This document shows positions 1 through 6,777 of a stretch of 64,000 bases of DNA, piece after piece (within the stretch, counting starts at the first letter, position 1; every line of letters begins with the position of its first letter). The stretch is from NCBI GenBank assembly GCA_963730535.1, contig CAVSRU010000012.1:868001-932000 (forward strand). Direction: 5' to 3'. The notes beneath the pieces are model-generated. The model ran no database searches. It was not told where the DNA came from and was given only the letters and a program-made list of their open reading frames with translations. The position numbers and the translations under genes are program-made. The stretch comes from DASSUW01 sp963730535 (GTDB taxonomy: Bacteria; Actinomycetota; Thermoleophilia; Solirubrobacterales; Solirubrobacteraceae).

Positions 1-418
1 AGAAGCCGTTGATGCGGCCGCGGGCGGCGCGGGTCTCCTTGCGGCTGCGGATGTTCTGGACGTAGAGGTTCTTGCCGCGGACGCTGGCCAGCAGCCGCGA
101 GTTCGGCGAGAAGCGCAGCTCCCCGATCTGCGGTGCCGCGCCGACGCGGCGGGCGCCGAAGCGGCGGTCGGCGCGGCGGATGACGACGCGGTCGGGCGAG
201 GCGGGCTTCACCCAAGCGACCCACCGCCCGTTGTCGGAGATCGTCGGCGAGTGCCCCGCACCGAGCACGCGCGGGTTCGTGCCGTCGTCGTCCGCGACGT
301 AGACGGTCGGCTCGAGCGTCGCCACGCCCTTGACGTAGACGAGTCTTGCCTGCGCGGGGGCCGCCGCCACCATGGCGAGAGCCGCACCGAGCAGGATCGT
401 AAGAGTCCTGTTCCTCAC
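1..418 (-). CDS. Secreted TolB-like beta-propeller protein, N-terminal part
   Basis: The 3' end lies outside the window. The reading frame begins at GTG 418 with an AGGAGG ribosome site seven bases upstream and a -10-like TAGGAT further up (444-449 on this strand). The first about 22 residues are a signal peptide: MRNRT, a hydrophobic run, then APAQA before the mature protein. The rest resembles TolB/WD40-like propeller blades, with a 'DDDGTNPRVLG' turn and the repeated pattern of 'SPTISDNGRWVAW' and 'LRFSPNSRLLASV'. It is probably exported and may bind a partner. Function beyond the fold is not recognisable. Confidence 0.65.
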   Translation of the reverse strand, partial: MRNRTLTILLGAALAMVAAAPAQARLVYVKGVATLEPTVYVADDDGTNPRVLGAGHSPTISDNGRWVAWVKPASPDRVVIRRADRRFGARRVGAAPQIGELRFSPNSRLLASVRGKNLYVQNIRSRKETRAARGRINGF

Positions 419-478
419 CCTGGTGCCTCCTCTGACGGGCCGATCCTAGCTCGCCGCGTCGGGAGGGCAAGCGCCGGG

Positions 479-892
479 TCAGTCTTCCGCCGTCGGGCGC
501 CGGCGCGCCTGCTTGACGTCCCCGCGCCTTTTCTTGGCGTCCACCCGGCGGCGCTTGGCGCCCGCCGACGGGCGCGTGGCGCGGCGCGGGCGGCGCACCT
601 CGAGGGCCGCGCCGAGGCGGTCGGCGAGGCGCTCGAGCGCCAGCTCGCGGTTGCGCAGCTGCGAGCGCGTGTCCTGCGCCGCGGCCGTCACACGCGGCCC
701 GTGACGGCTTGCGATGCGCGCCTTCTGCGCATCGGTCAGCGCGGTGGAGGCGTACACGTCGAACACCGCCTCGACGCGCGAGGCGGTGACGTTGGCGTGC
801 TGGCCGCCCGGGCCGGACGAGCGGCTGGTGCGCAGCTCGATCTCGGCGAGCGGGATCGCGACGCCGGGCCGGATGTCGAGTCGATCGCTCAC
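479..892 (-). CDS. arfB: ArfB/YaeJ-type peptidyl-tRNA hydrolase (ribosome rescue)
   Basis: This 137-residue protein resembles the catalytic domain of class-I release factors without the codon-recognition domains. The GGQ motif lies in 'RSSGPGGQHANVTASRVE' (about residues 24-41), where the glutamine loop hydrolyses the peptidyl-tRNA ester. The C-terminus is rich in Arg/Lys, as in ArfB, whose basic tail enters the empty mRNA channel of stalled ribosomes. The length matches the family (about 140 aa). The start is GTG, and it is divergent from the sigma factor gene 88 bp away. Confidence 0.85.
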   Translation of the reverse strand: MSDRLDIRPGVAIPLAEIELRTSRSSGPGGQHANVTASRVEAVFDVYASTALTDAQKARIASRHGPRVTAAAQDTRSQLRNRELALERLADRLGAALEVRRPRRATRPSAGAKRRRVDAKKRRGDVKQARRRPTAED

Positions 893-912
893 TCCAGGGG
901 TTCAGTTAACAC

Positions 913-937
913 GGCAACTTCGGCCGCGCGGGTCGTT
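913..937 (+). promoter_or_regulatory. Possible ECF-type promoter upstream of the sigma factor
   Basis: GGCAACTT (913-920) and CGTT (934-937) are separated in the way of ECF promoters (GGAAC and CGTT with about 15-16 bases between). They lie 43 bp before the GTG start of the sigma factor, which suggests autoregulation. This is a pattern match only. Confidence 0.35.
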
Positions 938-979
938 AGAGTCGCCGAGACCTGCAGTCGACGGAACGGGAGCGAGCGC

Positions 980-2332
980 GTGGAAGCCTCTGCAGTGCGT
1001 GCACCGGTCGGGGCGGCTCGCCGGCCGCTCGGGGTGCCGCTGCTGCGCCTGCGCACGGACGACCAGCTGCTGGCGCTGTTCCGCGCCGGGAGCGACGAGG
1101 CGTTCCGCGTGATCCACGACCGCTACCGGCAGCGGCTGTTCGCCTATGTGCGCCAGATGCTCTGGAGCGGGCAGCGCCAGGACGCGGAGGACCTGCTGCA
1201 GGACGTGTTCGTGCGCGCGTACGGCGCGCTGCGCGCCGACGCGCGTGAGGTGAACCTCCGCGCATGGCTGTACCGGGTCGCGCACAACCGCTGCATCGAC
1301 CACCTCCGCCGCCCGGTGCCGCCGGCGGCCGACGTCTTCGAGCTCTCGCGCAAGCCGCTCCGCGACCCGATCGAGGAGGCGCAGCGCCGGGAGGACCTCG
1401 CGCGCCTGGTCGAGGACGTCGGCCGGCTTCCCGAGCAGCAGCGCTCGGCGCTGCTGATGCGCGAGATGGACGGCATGTCCTACGCCGATCTCGCGGTCAC
1501 GCTCGACGTCACGGTTCCGGCCGTCAAGTCGCTGCTCGTGCGCGCCCGGGTGGGGCTGGTGGAGGCCGCCGAGGCGCGCGACGCCGACTGCCACGACATC
1601 CGCGCCGACCTCGCGGCCAGCAGCGACCGCGGCGTGAAGGCCTCGGCCCGCGCGCGCAAGCACCTGCGGCACTGCCGCGGCTGCCGGGAGTACCGCACGG
1701 CCCTCCGCGGCGTCCGCCGCTCGTTCGCCGCGCTCAACGCAGGCCCGCTCGCACTCGCCTTCGCGAAGGTGGTCGGCCTCGGCTCGGGCTCGGCCGCCAC
1801 CGGCGGCGGCACGGCGGTCGGGGTGATGACGGCGAGCGGCGGCGGCGGGGCCGCGGTCGGTGGCTCGGTCGCCGCGTGCAAGGTGGCGGCTGTGGTCTGC
1901 ACCGCGGCGCTGACGGCCGGCGGCGCCGTCGAGGTGCGCGAGCGGGTACGCCACCACGAGGCGCCTCCCGAACCGGCGCGCGTCGTGAGCGCTCCGGTCG
2001 CCGCGCCCGCACTGCCCGCTCCTGCCGTCGTCGAGCGGCACGTGCGCAAGCCGCGGCCGGCGGTCGCTCCCGTCGTCGAGGAGAAGCCCGCTCGTGAGGA
2101 GGCAGAGCCGGCCGTCGAGGAAAAGCCCATGCCGCTGCCCGACGCGGGCGCGACCGGCGGTGTCGAGGCGCCTGGCGACGAGCCGGTGCCGGCGGAGGAC
2201 GAGGTGCCGCTGCTCGCGGACGAGGAGCCGGACGCGGCCGGCGGCGAGTCCGAGCCTGCGGCAGGACCGGAGATCGCGCCCGAGCCGGTGGCGGCGCCGG
2301 CCTCGCAGCCCCCGCCACCGTCACGACGCTGA
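980..2332 (+). CDS. ECF sigma factor fused to a zinc-finger anti-sigma domain and membrane anchor
   Basis: The protein has 450 residues from GTG 980. The first about 200 are an ECF sigma factor: region 2 at about 35-105 ('DAEDLLQDVFVRAYGAL', 'LRAWLYRVAHNRCID') and region 4 at about 140-195 ('LPEQQRSALLMREMDGMSY' and a helix-turn-helix). A ZAS-like H228-x3-C232-x2-C235 motif follows, as in zinc-binding anti-sigma factors. Then come a Gly-rich linker, a hydrophobic span at about 306-327, and a Pro/Glu/Ala-rich disordered tail of about 120 residues. The architecture suggests a membrane-tethered sigma factor with an anti-sigma domain in cis. The upstream in-frame extension to 251 is antisense to arfB and is not counted. 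A similar protein lies at 15185-16714. Confidence 0.85.
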   Translation: MEASAVRAPVGAARRPLGVPLLRLRTDDQLLALFRAGSDEAFRVIHDRYRQRLFAYVRQMLWSGQRQDAEDLLQDVFVRAYGALRADAREVNLRAWLYRVAHNRCIDHLRRPVPPAADVFELSRKPLRDPIEEAQRREDLARLVEDVGRLPEQQRSALLMREMDGMSYADLAVTLDVTVPAVKSLLVRARVGLVEAAEARDADCHDIRADLAASSDRGVKASARARKHLRHCRGCREYRTALRGVRRSFAALNAGPLALAFAKVVGLGSGSAATGGGTAVGVMTASGGGGAAVGGSVAACKVAAVVCTAALTAGGAVEVRERVRHHEAPPEPARVVSAPVAAPALPAPAVVERHVRKPRPAVAPVVEEKPAREEAEPAVEEKPMPLPDAGATGGVEAPGDEPVPAEDEVPLLADEEPDAAGGESEPAAGPEIAPEPVAAPASQPPPPSRR

Positions 2333-2344
2333 CCGCCGTCGCGG

Positions 2345-2350
2345 TACCCT
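2345..2350 (+). promoter_or_regulatory. -10 box TACCCT, leaderless spacing
   Basis: TACCCT ends exactly seven bases before the ATC at 2358. The same -10-to-start spacing of six or seven bases is found before three other genes in the window (26935, 54818 and 28234). This suggests a transcript starting at or next to the first codon. Confidence 0.35.
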
Positions 2351-2357
2351 CGCCGCC

Positions 2358-3428
2358 ATCGATCGCTACTCCGAACCGCTCGACCACGAGGCCCTGCACG
2401 TCCGGCGGGGGCGCCGATCCGGCCTCTACACGATGGTCGCCGTGCATTCCACGGCGCGCGGCCCGTCGCTGGGCGGCTGCCGGATGTGGACGTACGCGGA
2501 CTCGCGCGCCGCAGTGCGCGACGCACTGCGGCTCTCGCGCGCGATGACCTTCAAGTCCGCCGTCGCCGGCCTCCCGCTCGGGGGCGGCAAGGGCGTGATC
2601 ATGCTGCCGGAGGGAGGCGGGCGACCGACCGGCGACGACCGCCGCGCCGTGCTGCTCGACTTCGGCGATACGGTGGCGACGCTCGACGGCGACTACCTGA
2701 CGGCCGAGGACGTGGGGACGTCTGAGCCCGACATGGAGGTCATCGCCGAGACGACCTCGCATGTCACCGGGCTGGGAGTGGAGAGCGGCGGCTCGGGCGA
2801 CCCGAGCCCGTGGACCGCGCTCGGCGTCGACGCCGCGATCCGCGTCGCCTGCGAGCGGGTCTTCGGCAGCGCGTCGCCGGCCGGGCGCAGCGTCGCGATC
2901 GTCGGCGTGGGGAGCGTCGGCGGCCGGCTGGCCGAGCTGCTCGCGGAGGCCGGCGCCGAGCTCGTGCTGGCCGACATCGACGAGCGCCGCCGCGACCTCG
3001 CCGACCGCCTCGGCGCGCGCTGGACCGACCCGGAGTCCGCGCTCTTCGCCGACGTCGACGTCCTCGCCCCCTGCGCGCTGGGCGGCGTCCTCAGCGCCGA
3101 CACCGTGCCGCGCCTGCGCGCCCGCGCGATCGCCGGCGCCGCGAACAACCAGCTCGCCGACGAGACCGTCGCCGCCCAGCTCGCCGAGCGAGACATCCTC
3201 TGGGTGCCCGACTTCGTGGCCAACGCCGGCGGCGTGGTGAACATCAGCGTCGAGCTCGAGCCCGAGGGCTACGACGCCGCCCGCGCCGAGACGCGCGTGC
3301 GGGCGGTCGGTGACACGGTCCGCAACGTGCTCGACCACGCGGAATCGGCGGGCGTCACCCCGCTCGCCGCCGCGAACGAGATCGCAAGGCGGCGGGTGGC
3401 CGAGGCGCAGTCCCCGGCTGCTGCGTAG
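2358..3428 (+). CDS. Leucine/valine/phenylalanine-type amino acid dehydrogenase
   Basis: This is an NAD-dependent oxidative deaminase of the Glu/Leu/Phe/Val dehydrogenase family. The conserved block 'GPSLGGCRMW' is followed by the catalytic lysines in 'MTFKSAVAGLPLGGGKGVIM', and the Rossmann motif 'GVGSVGGRLAELL' lies in the second half. The protein ends with 'FVANAGGVVN'. Family members begin about 25 residues before the first ATG (2433), at 'IDRYSEPLDHE'. No ATG, GTG, TTG or CTG exists in frame between the preceding stop (2332) and that point. ATC 2358, seven bases after TACCCT, is the best candidate start. Function is secure; the exact amino-acid preference and the start are not. Confidence 0.8.
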   Translation: MDRYSEPLDHEALHVRRGRRSGLYTMVAVHSTARGPSLGGCRMWTYADSRAAVRDALRLSRAMTFKSAVAGLPLGGGKGVIMLPEGGGRPTGDDRRAVLLDFGDTVATLDGDYLTAEDVGTSEPDMEVIAETTSHVTGLGVESGGSGDPSPWTALGVDAAIRVACERVFGSASPAGRSVAIVGVGSVGGRLAELLAEAGAELVLADIDERRRDLADRLGARWTDPESALFADVDVLAPCALGGVLSADTVPRLRARAIAGAANNQLADETVAAQLAERDILWVPDFVANAGGVVNISVELEPEGYDAARAETRVRAVGDTVRNVLDHAESAGVTPLAAANEIARRRVAEAQSPAAA

Positions 3429-3434
3429 CGTCTG

Positions 3435-3642
3435 CGAACGTCAACGGCGGCTGGGTAGGAGAGCGAGGGGTCGAGCGTCGTGTGCATTTCGTCGACTTCA
3501 CGTCTGTCCGGCGTGTGAGGTCGACGTTATGCCCCTATAGCGTGCATTTCGTCGACTTCACGAGCGGCGGCAACGTGAAGTCGACGTTATGCACCCTCAC
3601 CGCGGCCGGACTCCCCGCTCTCCCTACCCAGCCGCAGTTCGC
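3435..3642. repeat. Repeat element copy A: shared termini, two copies of a different hairpin
   Basis: The left arm 3435-3464 contains GTCAACGGCGGCTGGGTAGG, and the right arm 3617-3642 is its imperfect inverse (CTACCCAGCCGC then AGTTCGC). Between them are two copies of one hairpin: GTGCATTTCGTCGACTTCACG at 3542-3562 pairs with 3574-3594, and a diverged copy lies at 3482-3535. The termini match elements B (32765) and C (57091), but the inner hairpin is different. The element lies between two convergent genes, and the right terminus overlaps the 3' end of the metallo-hydrolase frame. Confidence 0.75.
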
Positions 3643-4339
3643 CCCTCCAACCGCAGCTTCTCGAGATGCGCCCGCAGCGACATCGCGGCGAACTGCCGCA
3701 GCTCCGCGGGAGCATCGCCCCACGCCGCGTCGAGCAGCTCGTCCTCGGTCCGCAGCCCCCGCTCCAGAGCGTCAAGAGCAGCCGCTCCCGCTCCGCCCGG
3801 TGCGCCAGGTAGCCGTCGAGCTTGGCCCGCGGGTCCCAGACCGGCGGCCCGTGCCCAGGACACAGCACGTCGAGCTCGAGCGCGCGCAGCGCGCGGAGCC
3901 CGTCGAGGTACTCGGCGAGCTGGGACGTCACGAACACGCTCCCCTCGCCGAGCACCGCGTCGCCGGTGAACGCGGCCCTCCCCGCCACGAAGGCCACGTG
4001 GTCGTCCGAATGCCCCGGCAGCGACACCACGCGCAACGGGCCGGCGACGTCCCCGTCGACCGCCCCGCCGCGGGCCGAGATGACCGGGACCCGCTCCCCC
4101 AGCCGCGCGAGCAGCCCGTCGACGCCCTCGGCGTGATCCGCGTGGTCGTGCGTCAGCGCGATCCCCTCGGCGCCACCGCGGGCGCTCACGGCGGCCGCTA
4201 CCGCGTCGAGGTGCGGCTCCAGCGCCGGGCCGGGGTCGACCACCCAGCGCCCCACGACCCACGTGTTCGTGCCGCTCAGCGTCAGCGGCCCCGGATTGTC
4301 CGCGCGGACCAGCTCGATCCCGTGCGCGGCCAGATCCAA
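3587..4339 (-). CDS. Metallo-beta-lactamase-fold hydrolase with a frameshifted C-terminus
   Basis: The metal-binding motif 'THDHADHAEG' (HxHxDH), the later 'LPGHSDDHVAF' and 'TGDAVLGEG', and 'CPGHGP' identify an LACTB2/glyoxalase-II-like MBL hydrolase. The start is TTG 4339, three bases after the stop of the sugar dehydrogenase gene. The sequence is family-like to 'HRAERERLLL' and then turns to nonsense. Moving one frame near 3775 restores a sensible C-terminal helix ('DALERGLRTEDELLDAAW') that ends at a TAG at 3624-3626. A one-base loss, real or a sequencing error, is the simplest explanation. The restored stop lies inside the terminus of repeat element A. Confidence 0.7.
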   Translation of the reverse strand: MDLAAHGIELVRADNPGPLTLSGTNTWVVGRWVVDPGPALEPHLDAVAAAVSARGGAEGIALTHDHADHAEGVDGLLARLGERVPVISARGGAVDGDVAGPLRVVSLPGHSDDHVAFVAGRAAFTGDAVLGEGSVFVTSQLAEYLDGLRALRALELDVLCPGHGPPVWDPRAKLDGYLAHRAERERLLLTLWSGGCGPRTSCSTRRGAMLPRSCGSSPRCRCGRISRSCGWRGELRLGRESGESGRGEGA

Positions 4340-4342
4340 GGG

Positions 4343-5536
4343 TCAGCGGGGAACGAGGCGGTAGACCGGGCCGGTCAGCGACGTCGCGTAGACCCGGCCG
4401 CGGGCGTCGACGCCGAACGACGAGAGCTGGTCGACCGACACGCTGTGCGAGCGCACCGAGCGGGCGCGGCCGCCCACGATGCGAGCAGACTCGAGCTGGC
4501 CGCGGCAGAAGTCGCCGAACACGTAGCGGCCGCGGAGCGATGAGAGGACAGGGTCGCGCACGACGAAGCCGCCGGTGATCGAGCAGTTGCCCGCCGAGTG
4601 GCGGCGCTCGATGACCGGCGGGACGTGCCCCGGCGCGGTCCCGCCCGTGTAGCGGCTGCGGCCCTCGTAGACACGCCAGCCGAGATTGGCCCCCGCCCGC
4701 CGGACGACCGACACCTCCTCGACCTCGTCCTGGCCCACGTCGGCGACCACGAGGTCGCCTCCGGGGGTGAACGCGAAGCGCCAGGGGTTGCGCAGGCCGT
4801 AGGCGAAGATCTCGCCGCGCGCGCCCGACCGGCCGGCGAACGGGTTCGAGGACGGCACCCGGTACGCCCGCCCGCCGCGCCGCCGCGGGTCGATCCGCAG
4901 GATCTTTCCGAGCAGCGTGCCGAGGTTCTGCGCGTTGTTGTTCGGATCGCCCCCGCCTCCGCCGTCCCCCAGCCCGGCGTAGAGCATGCGGTCGGGCCCG
5001 AAGAGCAGCAGCCCGCCGTTGTGGTTGCCCGCCGGATGGGCGACCGAGAGCACCACGCGCGCCGACCCGCGGCGCGCCCGCTCGGCGCTGCGGCGCCGGT
5101 ACTCGACGATGCGAAGGGCACCGTCACGCGCCGTGTAGTAGATGTAGAAGCGCCCGCTGCGCCCGTAGTCCGGGGCGAAGGCGAGCGAGAGCAGCCCGCG
5201 CTCGCCGCCGGCCGAGATGCGCCCGGTGAGATCGAGGAACGGCCGCGACAGCGTGCGGCCGTCGCGCCGGATCATCACCCGCCCGCCCTGCTCGACCACG
5301 AACAGCCGGCGCCGGTCACCGGGCGGGGACGTGACGTACACGGGGCTGTCGAAGGTACCGACGCGCTGGAGACGCAGGCCCGGGCGCGGAGTCTGCGCGG
5401 TGCGCGCGGGCGACGCCGGGGGCGCTTCGGTCGCCGTCGGGCTCGGTGTCGCGCGGGCCGTGGCGTCCGGTCCGCTGCTCCCGCAGCCGACCAGGAAGAC
5501 CCCGGCGACCGCGACGAGCAGTCGGGTCCGCCTCAC
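4343..5536 (-). CDS. PQQ-dependent sugar dehydrogenase-like lipoprotein
   Basis: The start is taken at GTG 5536, which gives a lipoprotein signal (MRRTRLL, hydrophobic run, 'FLVGC'; lipidated Cys near residue 19) and then a Pro/Thr/Ala linker. The body is a six-bladed propeller of the soluble glucose dehydrogenase/YliI class: 'LFVVEQGGRVMI', 'GERGLLSLAFAPDY', 'NHNGGLLLFGPD', 'LYAGLGDGGGGGDP', 'GLRNPWRFAF', 'VADVGQDEVEEV' and 'GGFVVRD', ending in 'GPVYRLVPR'. It should act outside the membrane and oxidise an aldose. The substrate cannot be told. An MBL hydrolase gene follows three bases downstream. Confidence 0.8.
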   Translation of the reverse strand: MRRTRLLVAVAGVFLVGCGSSGPDATARATPSPTATEAPPASPARTAQTPRPGLRLQRVGTFDSPVYVTSPPGDRRRLFVVEQGGRVMIRRDGRTLSRPFLDLTGRISAGGERGLLSLAFAPDYGRSGRFYIYYTARDGALRIVEYRRRSAERARRGSARVVLSVAHPAGNHNGGLLLFGPDRMLYAGLGDGGGGGDPNNNAQNLGTLLGKILRIDPRRRGGRAYRVPSSNPFAGRSGARGEIFAYGLRNPWRFAFTPGGDLVVADVGQDEVEEVSVVRRAGANLGWRVYEGRSRYTGGTAPGHVPPVIERRHSAGNCSITGGFVVRDPVLSSLRGRYVFGDFCRGQLESARIVGGRARSVRSHSVSVDQLSSFGVDARGRVYATSLTGPVYRLVPR

Positions 5537-5658
5537 CGAAGCAAGGATGACAGGCGCGGCGCGCGCGCCCGCCGGTCGCGGGCGCCGCGCCTGTCCCTGA
5601 CCCCACACGTCCTTCCCCGGACAACCCGCTGGAACGCAGGCCGTCAGGAAATCTTGCG

Positions 5659-6045
5659 CTATCTGACAACCAGGCGCGAAAACAGGTGCTCGAGCTCGGC
5701 CTGCGGGTCGCTCGTCAAGCCCGTGTGCACCGGCGAGGGCTGGACGATCGTGCTCGCCGGGGCGGTCAGCCAGTGGAACCGCTCGGAGGCCGGCAGGCGC
5801 GCGATCGGCCCCCCATCCTCCTCGCCTGCGGCCACCCGCTCCAGCATCAGCAGGTGCGGCCGGACCTCACCGGAGTCACAGTCCGGCGACAGCGCCGCCA
5901 GCGCGGCCTCGTCGAGCTCCGTCCGCGCCGCGAGGAACCCGTGCCGGCGGGAGAAGAGCACGACGCCAACGTTCAGCGCCTCGCCGCGCTCCACCCGCGG
6001 GACGACCCGCAGGATCGCGTACTGGAACGCCTCACGCGCGGGCAC
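5659..6045 (-). CDS. DUF3037-type protein paired with a HipA-like kinase
   Basis: This small protein of 128 residues begins 'FQYAILRVVPRVERGE' and 'ALNVGVVLFS', the hallmark of DUF3037 proteins. Its start overlaps the end of the HipA-like kinase gene by 14 bases, so the two are translationally coupled. The family commonly follows HipA-type kinases, and a functional partnership is likely. The activity is unknown. It could be a substrate or regulator of the kinase, or one half of an antitoxin-toxin-like pair; that is inference. Confidence 0.75.
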   Translation of the reverse strand: MPAREAFQYAILRVVPRVERGEALNVGVVLFSRRHGFLAARTELDEAALAALSPDCDSGEVRPHLLMLERVAAGEEDGGPIARLPASERFHWLTAPASTIVQPSPVHTGLTSDPQAELEHLFSRLVVR

Positions 6046-6769
6046 GTTCGGCCTCCTCCGCCCACTCGCGGGGCGCCTCGAGCCGGCGCTCCAGGTGCGC
6101 CGCGTAGGGCGCGCCGTCCGCCCACGCGGCCGGGACCAGCGCGGCCGCGGCCCCCGGGTCGGCCCGCTCGGCCAGCGCGGCGTCGGCCTCCAGCACGGAC
6201 CCGGCGGCCCCCAGGAGCACGTGGTCGCGGATCCCCGGGAACGGCCGACGCGCCACGGTCAACGGGTCGGCCGACCCGTGATGGACGAACAACGACGCCC
6301 CGTGGTCGATCAGCCACAGCCGCCCGTGCCAGCGCAGCAGGTTCGGGTTGCGCGGCGTGCGATCGACGTTCTCGACCAGCGCGTCGAGCCACACCACCGC
6401 CGCCGCGAGGTCCGGATCGGGCGGTGCGGCCGGCGAGTAGGGCAGCGCACCCGGGAGGAAGTCCACGCCGAGATTGAGGCCGTCGCTGGCGCGGATCAGG
6501 TCCTGGATCTCGGGATCCGGCTCGGCCTGCGCCAGCTCGGCGTCGAGCTCCACGAGCACCAGCTCGGGAACCGGCAGCCCGAGCCCGCGTGCGAGCTCCC
6601 CGGCCACGATCTCGGCGGCGAGCGCTCGCGGGCCCTGGCCGGCGCCGCGGAACTTGCAGACGTACAGGCCGTCGTCGTCGGCCTCGACGATCGCGGGCAG
6701 CGAGCCGCCCTCGCGCAGAGGCGTGACGTAGCGCGTGGCGGTGACCGTGCGGAGCACGGCTGGCATCAT
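6032..6769 (-). CDS. HipA-family (HipA_2-like) kinase
   Basis: This is a stand-alone kinase-fold protein of 245 residues. The nucleotide-binding lysine lies in 'GLYVCKFRGAGQG' (about residue 38), the catalytic loop in 'ALVENVDRTPRNPNLL', and the metal-binding Asp in 'LWLIDHGASLFVHH'. It lacks the N-terminal HipA_N domain and is short compared with E. coli HipA (440 aa), so persistence-type toxicity should not be assumed. The start is the first of two adjacent ATGs. It is divergent from acetoacetyl-CoA synthetase with only eight bases between the start codons, so at least one promoter must lie inside a coding sequence. Confidence 0.75.
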   Translation of the reverse strand: MMPAVLRTVTATRYVTPLREGGSLPAIVEADDDGLYVCKFRGAGQGPRALAAEIVAGELARGLGLPVPELVLVELDAELAQAEPDPEIQDLIRASDGLNLGVDFLPGALPYSPAAPPDPDLAAAVVWLDALVENVDRTPRNPNLLRWHGRLWLIDHGASLFVHHGSADPLTVARRPFPGIRDHVLLGAAGSVLEADAALAERADPGAAAALVPAAWADGAPYAAHLERRLEAPREWAEEAERARA

Positions 6770-6777
6770 GGCGCCCG

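Noticed and set aside
251..979. N-terminal extension of the sigma factor frame back to 251
   Set aside because: It is antisense to arfB and to the signal-peptide gene, and family similarity begins only after GTG 980.
3482..4543. Open frames running through the repeat elements (peptides such as PYPAAVDVRR or VHFVDFT)
   Set aside because: The peptides are translations of palindromes and terminal arms. They start and stop without ribosome sites and run antisense to real genes.
5659..6769. A proven toxin-antitoxin module
   Set aside because: The kinase lacks the classical HipA N-terminal domain and no HipB-like DNA-binding antitoxin is present. Only the coupling to DUF3037 is supported.
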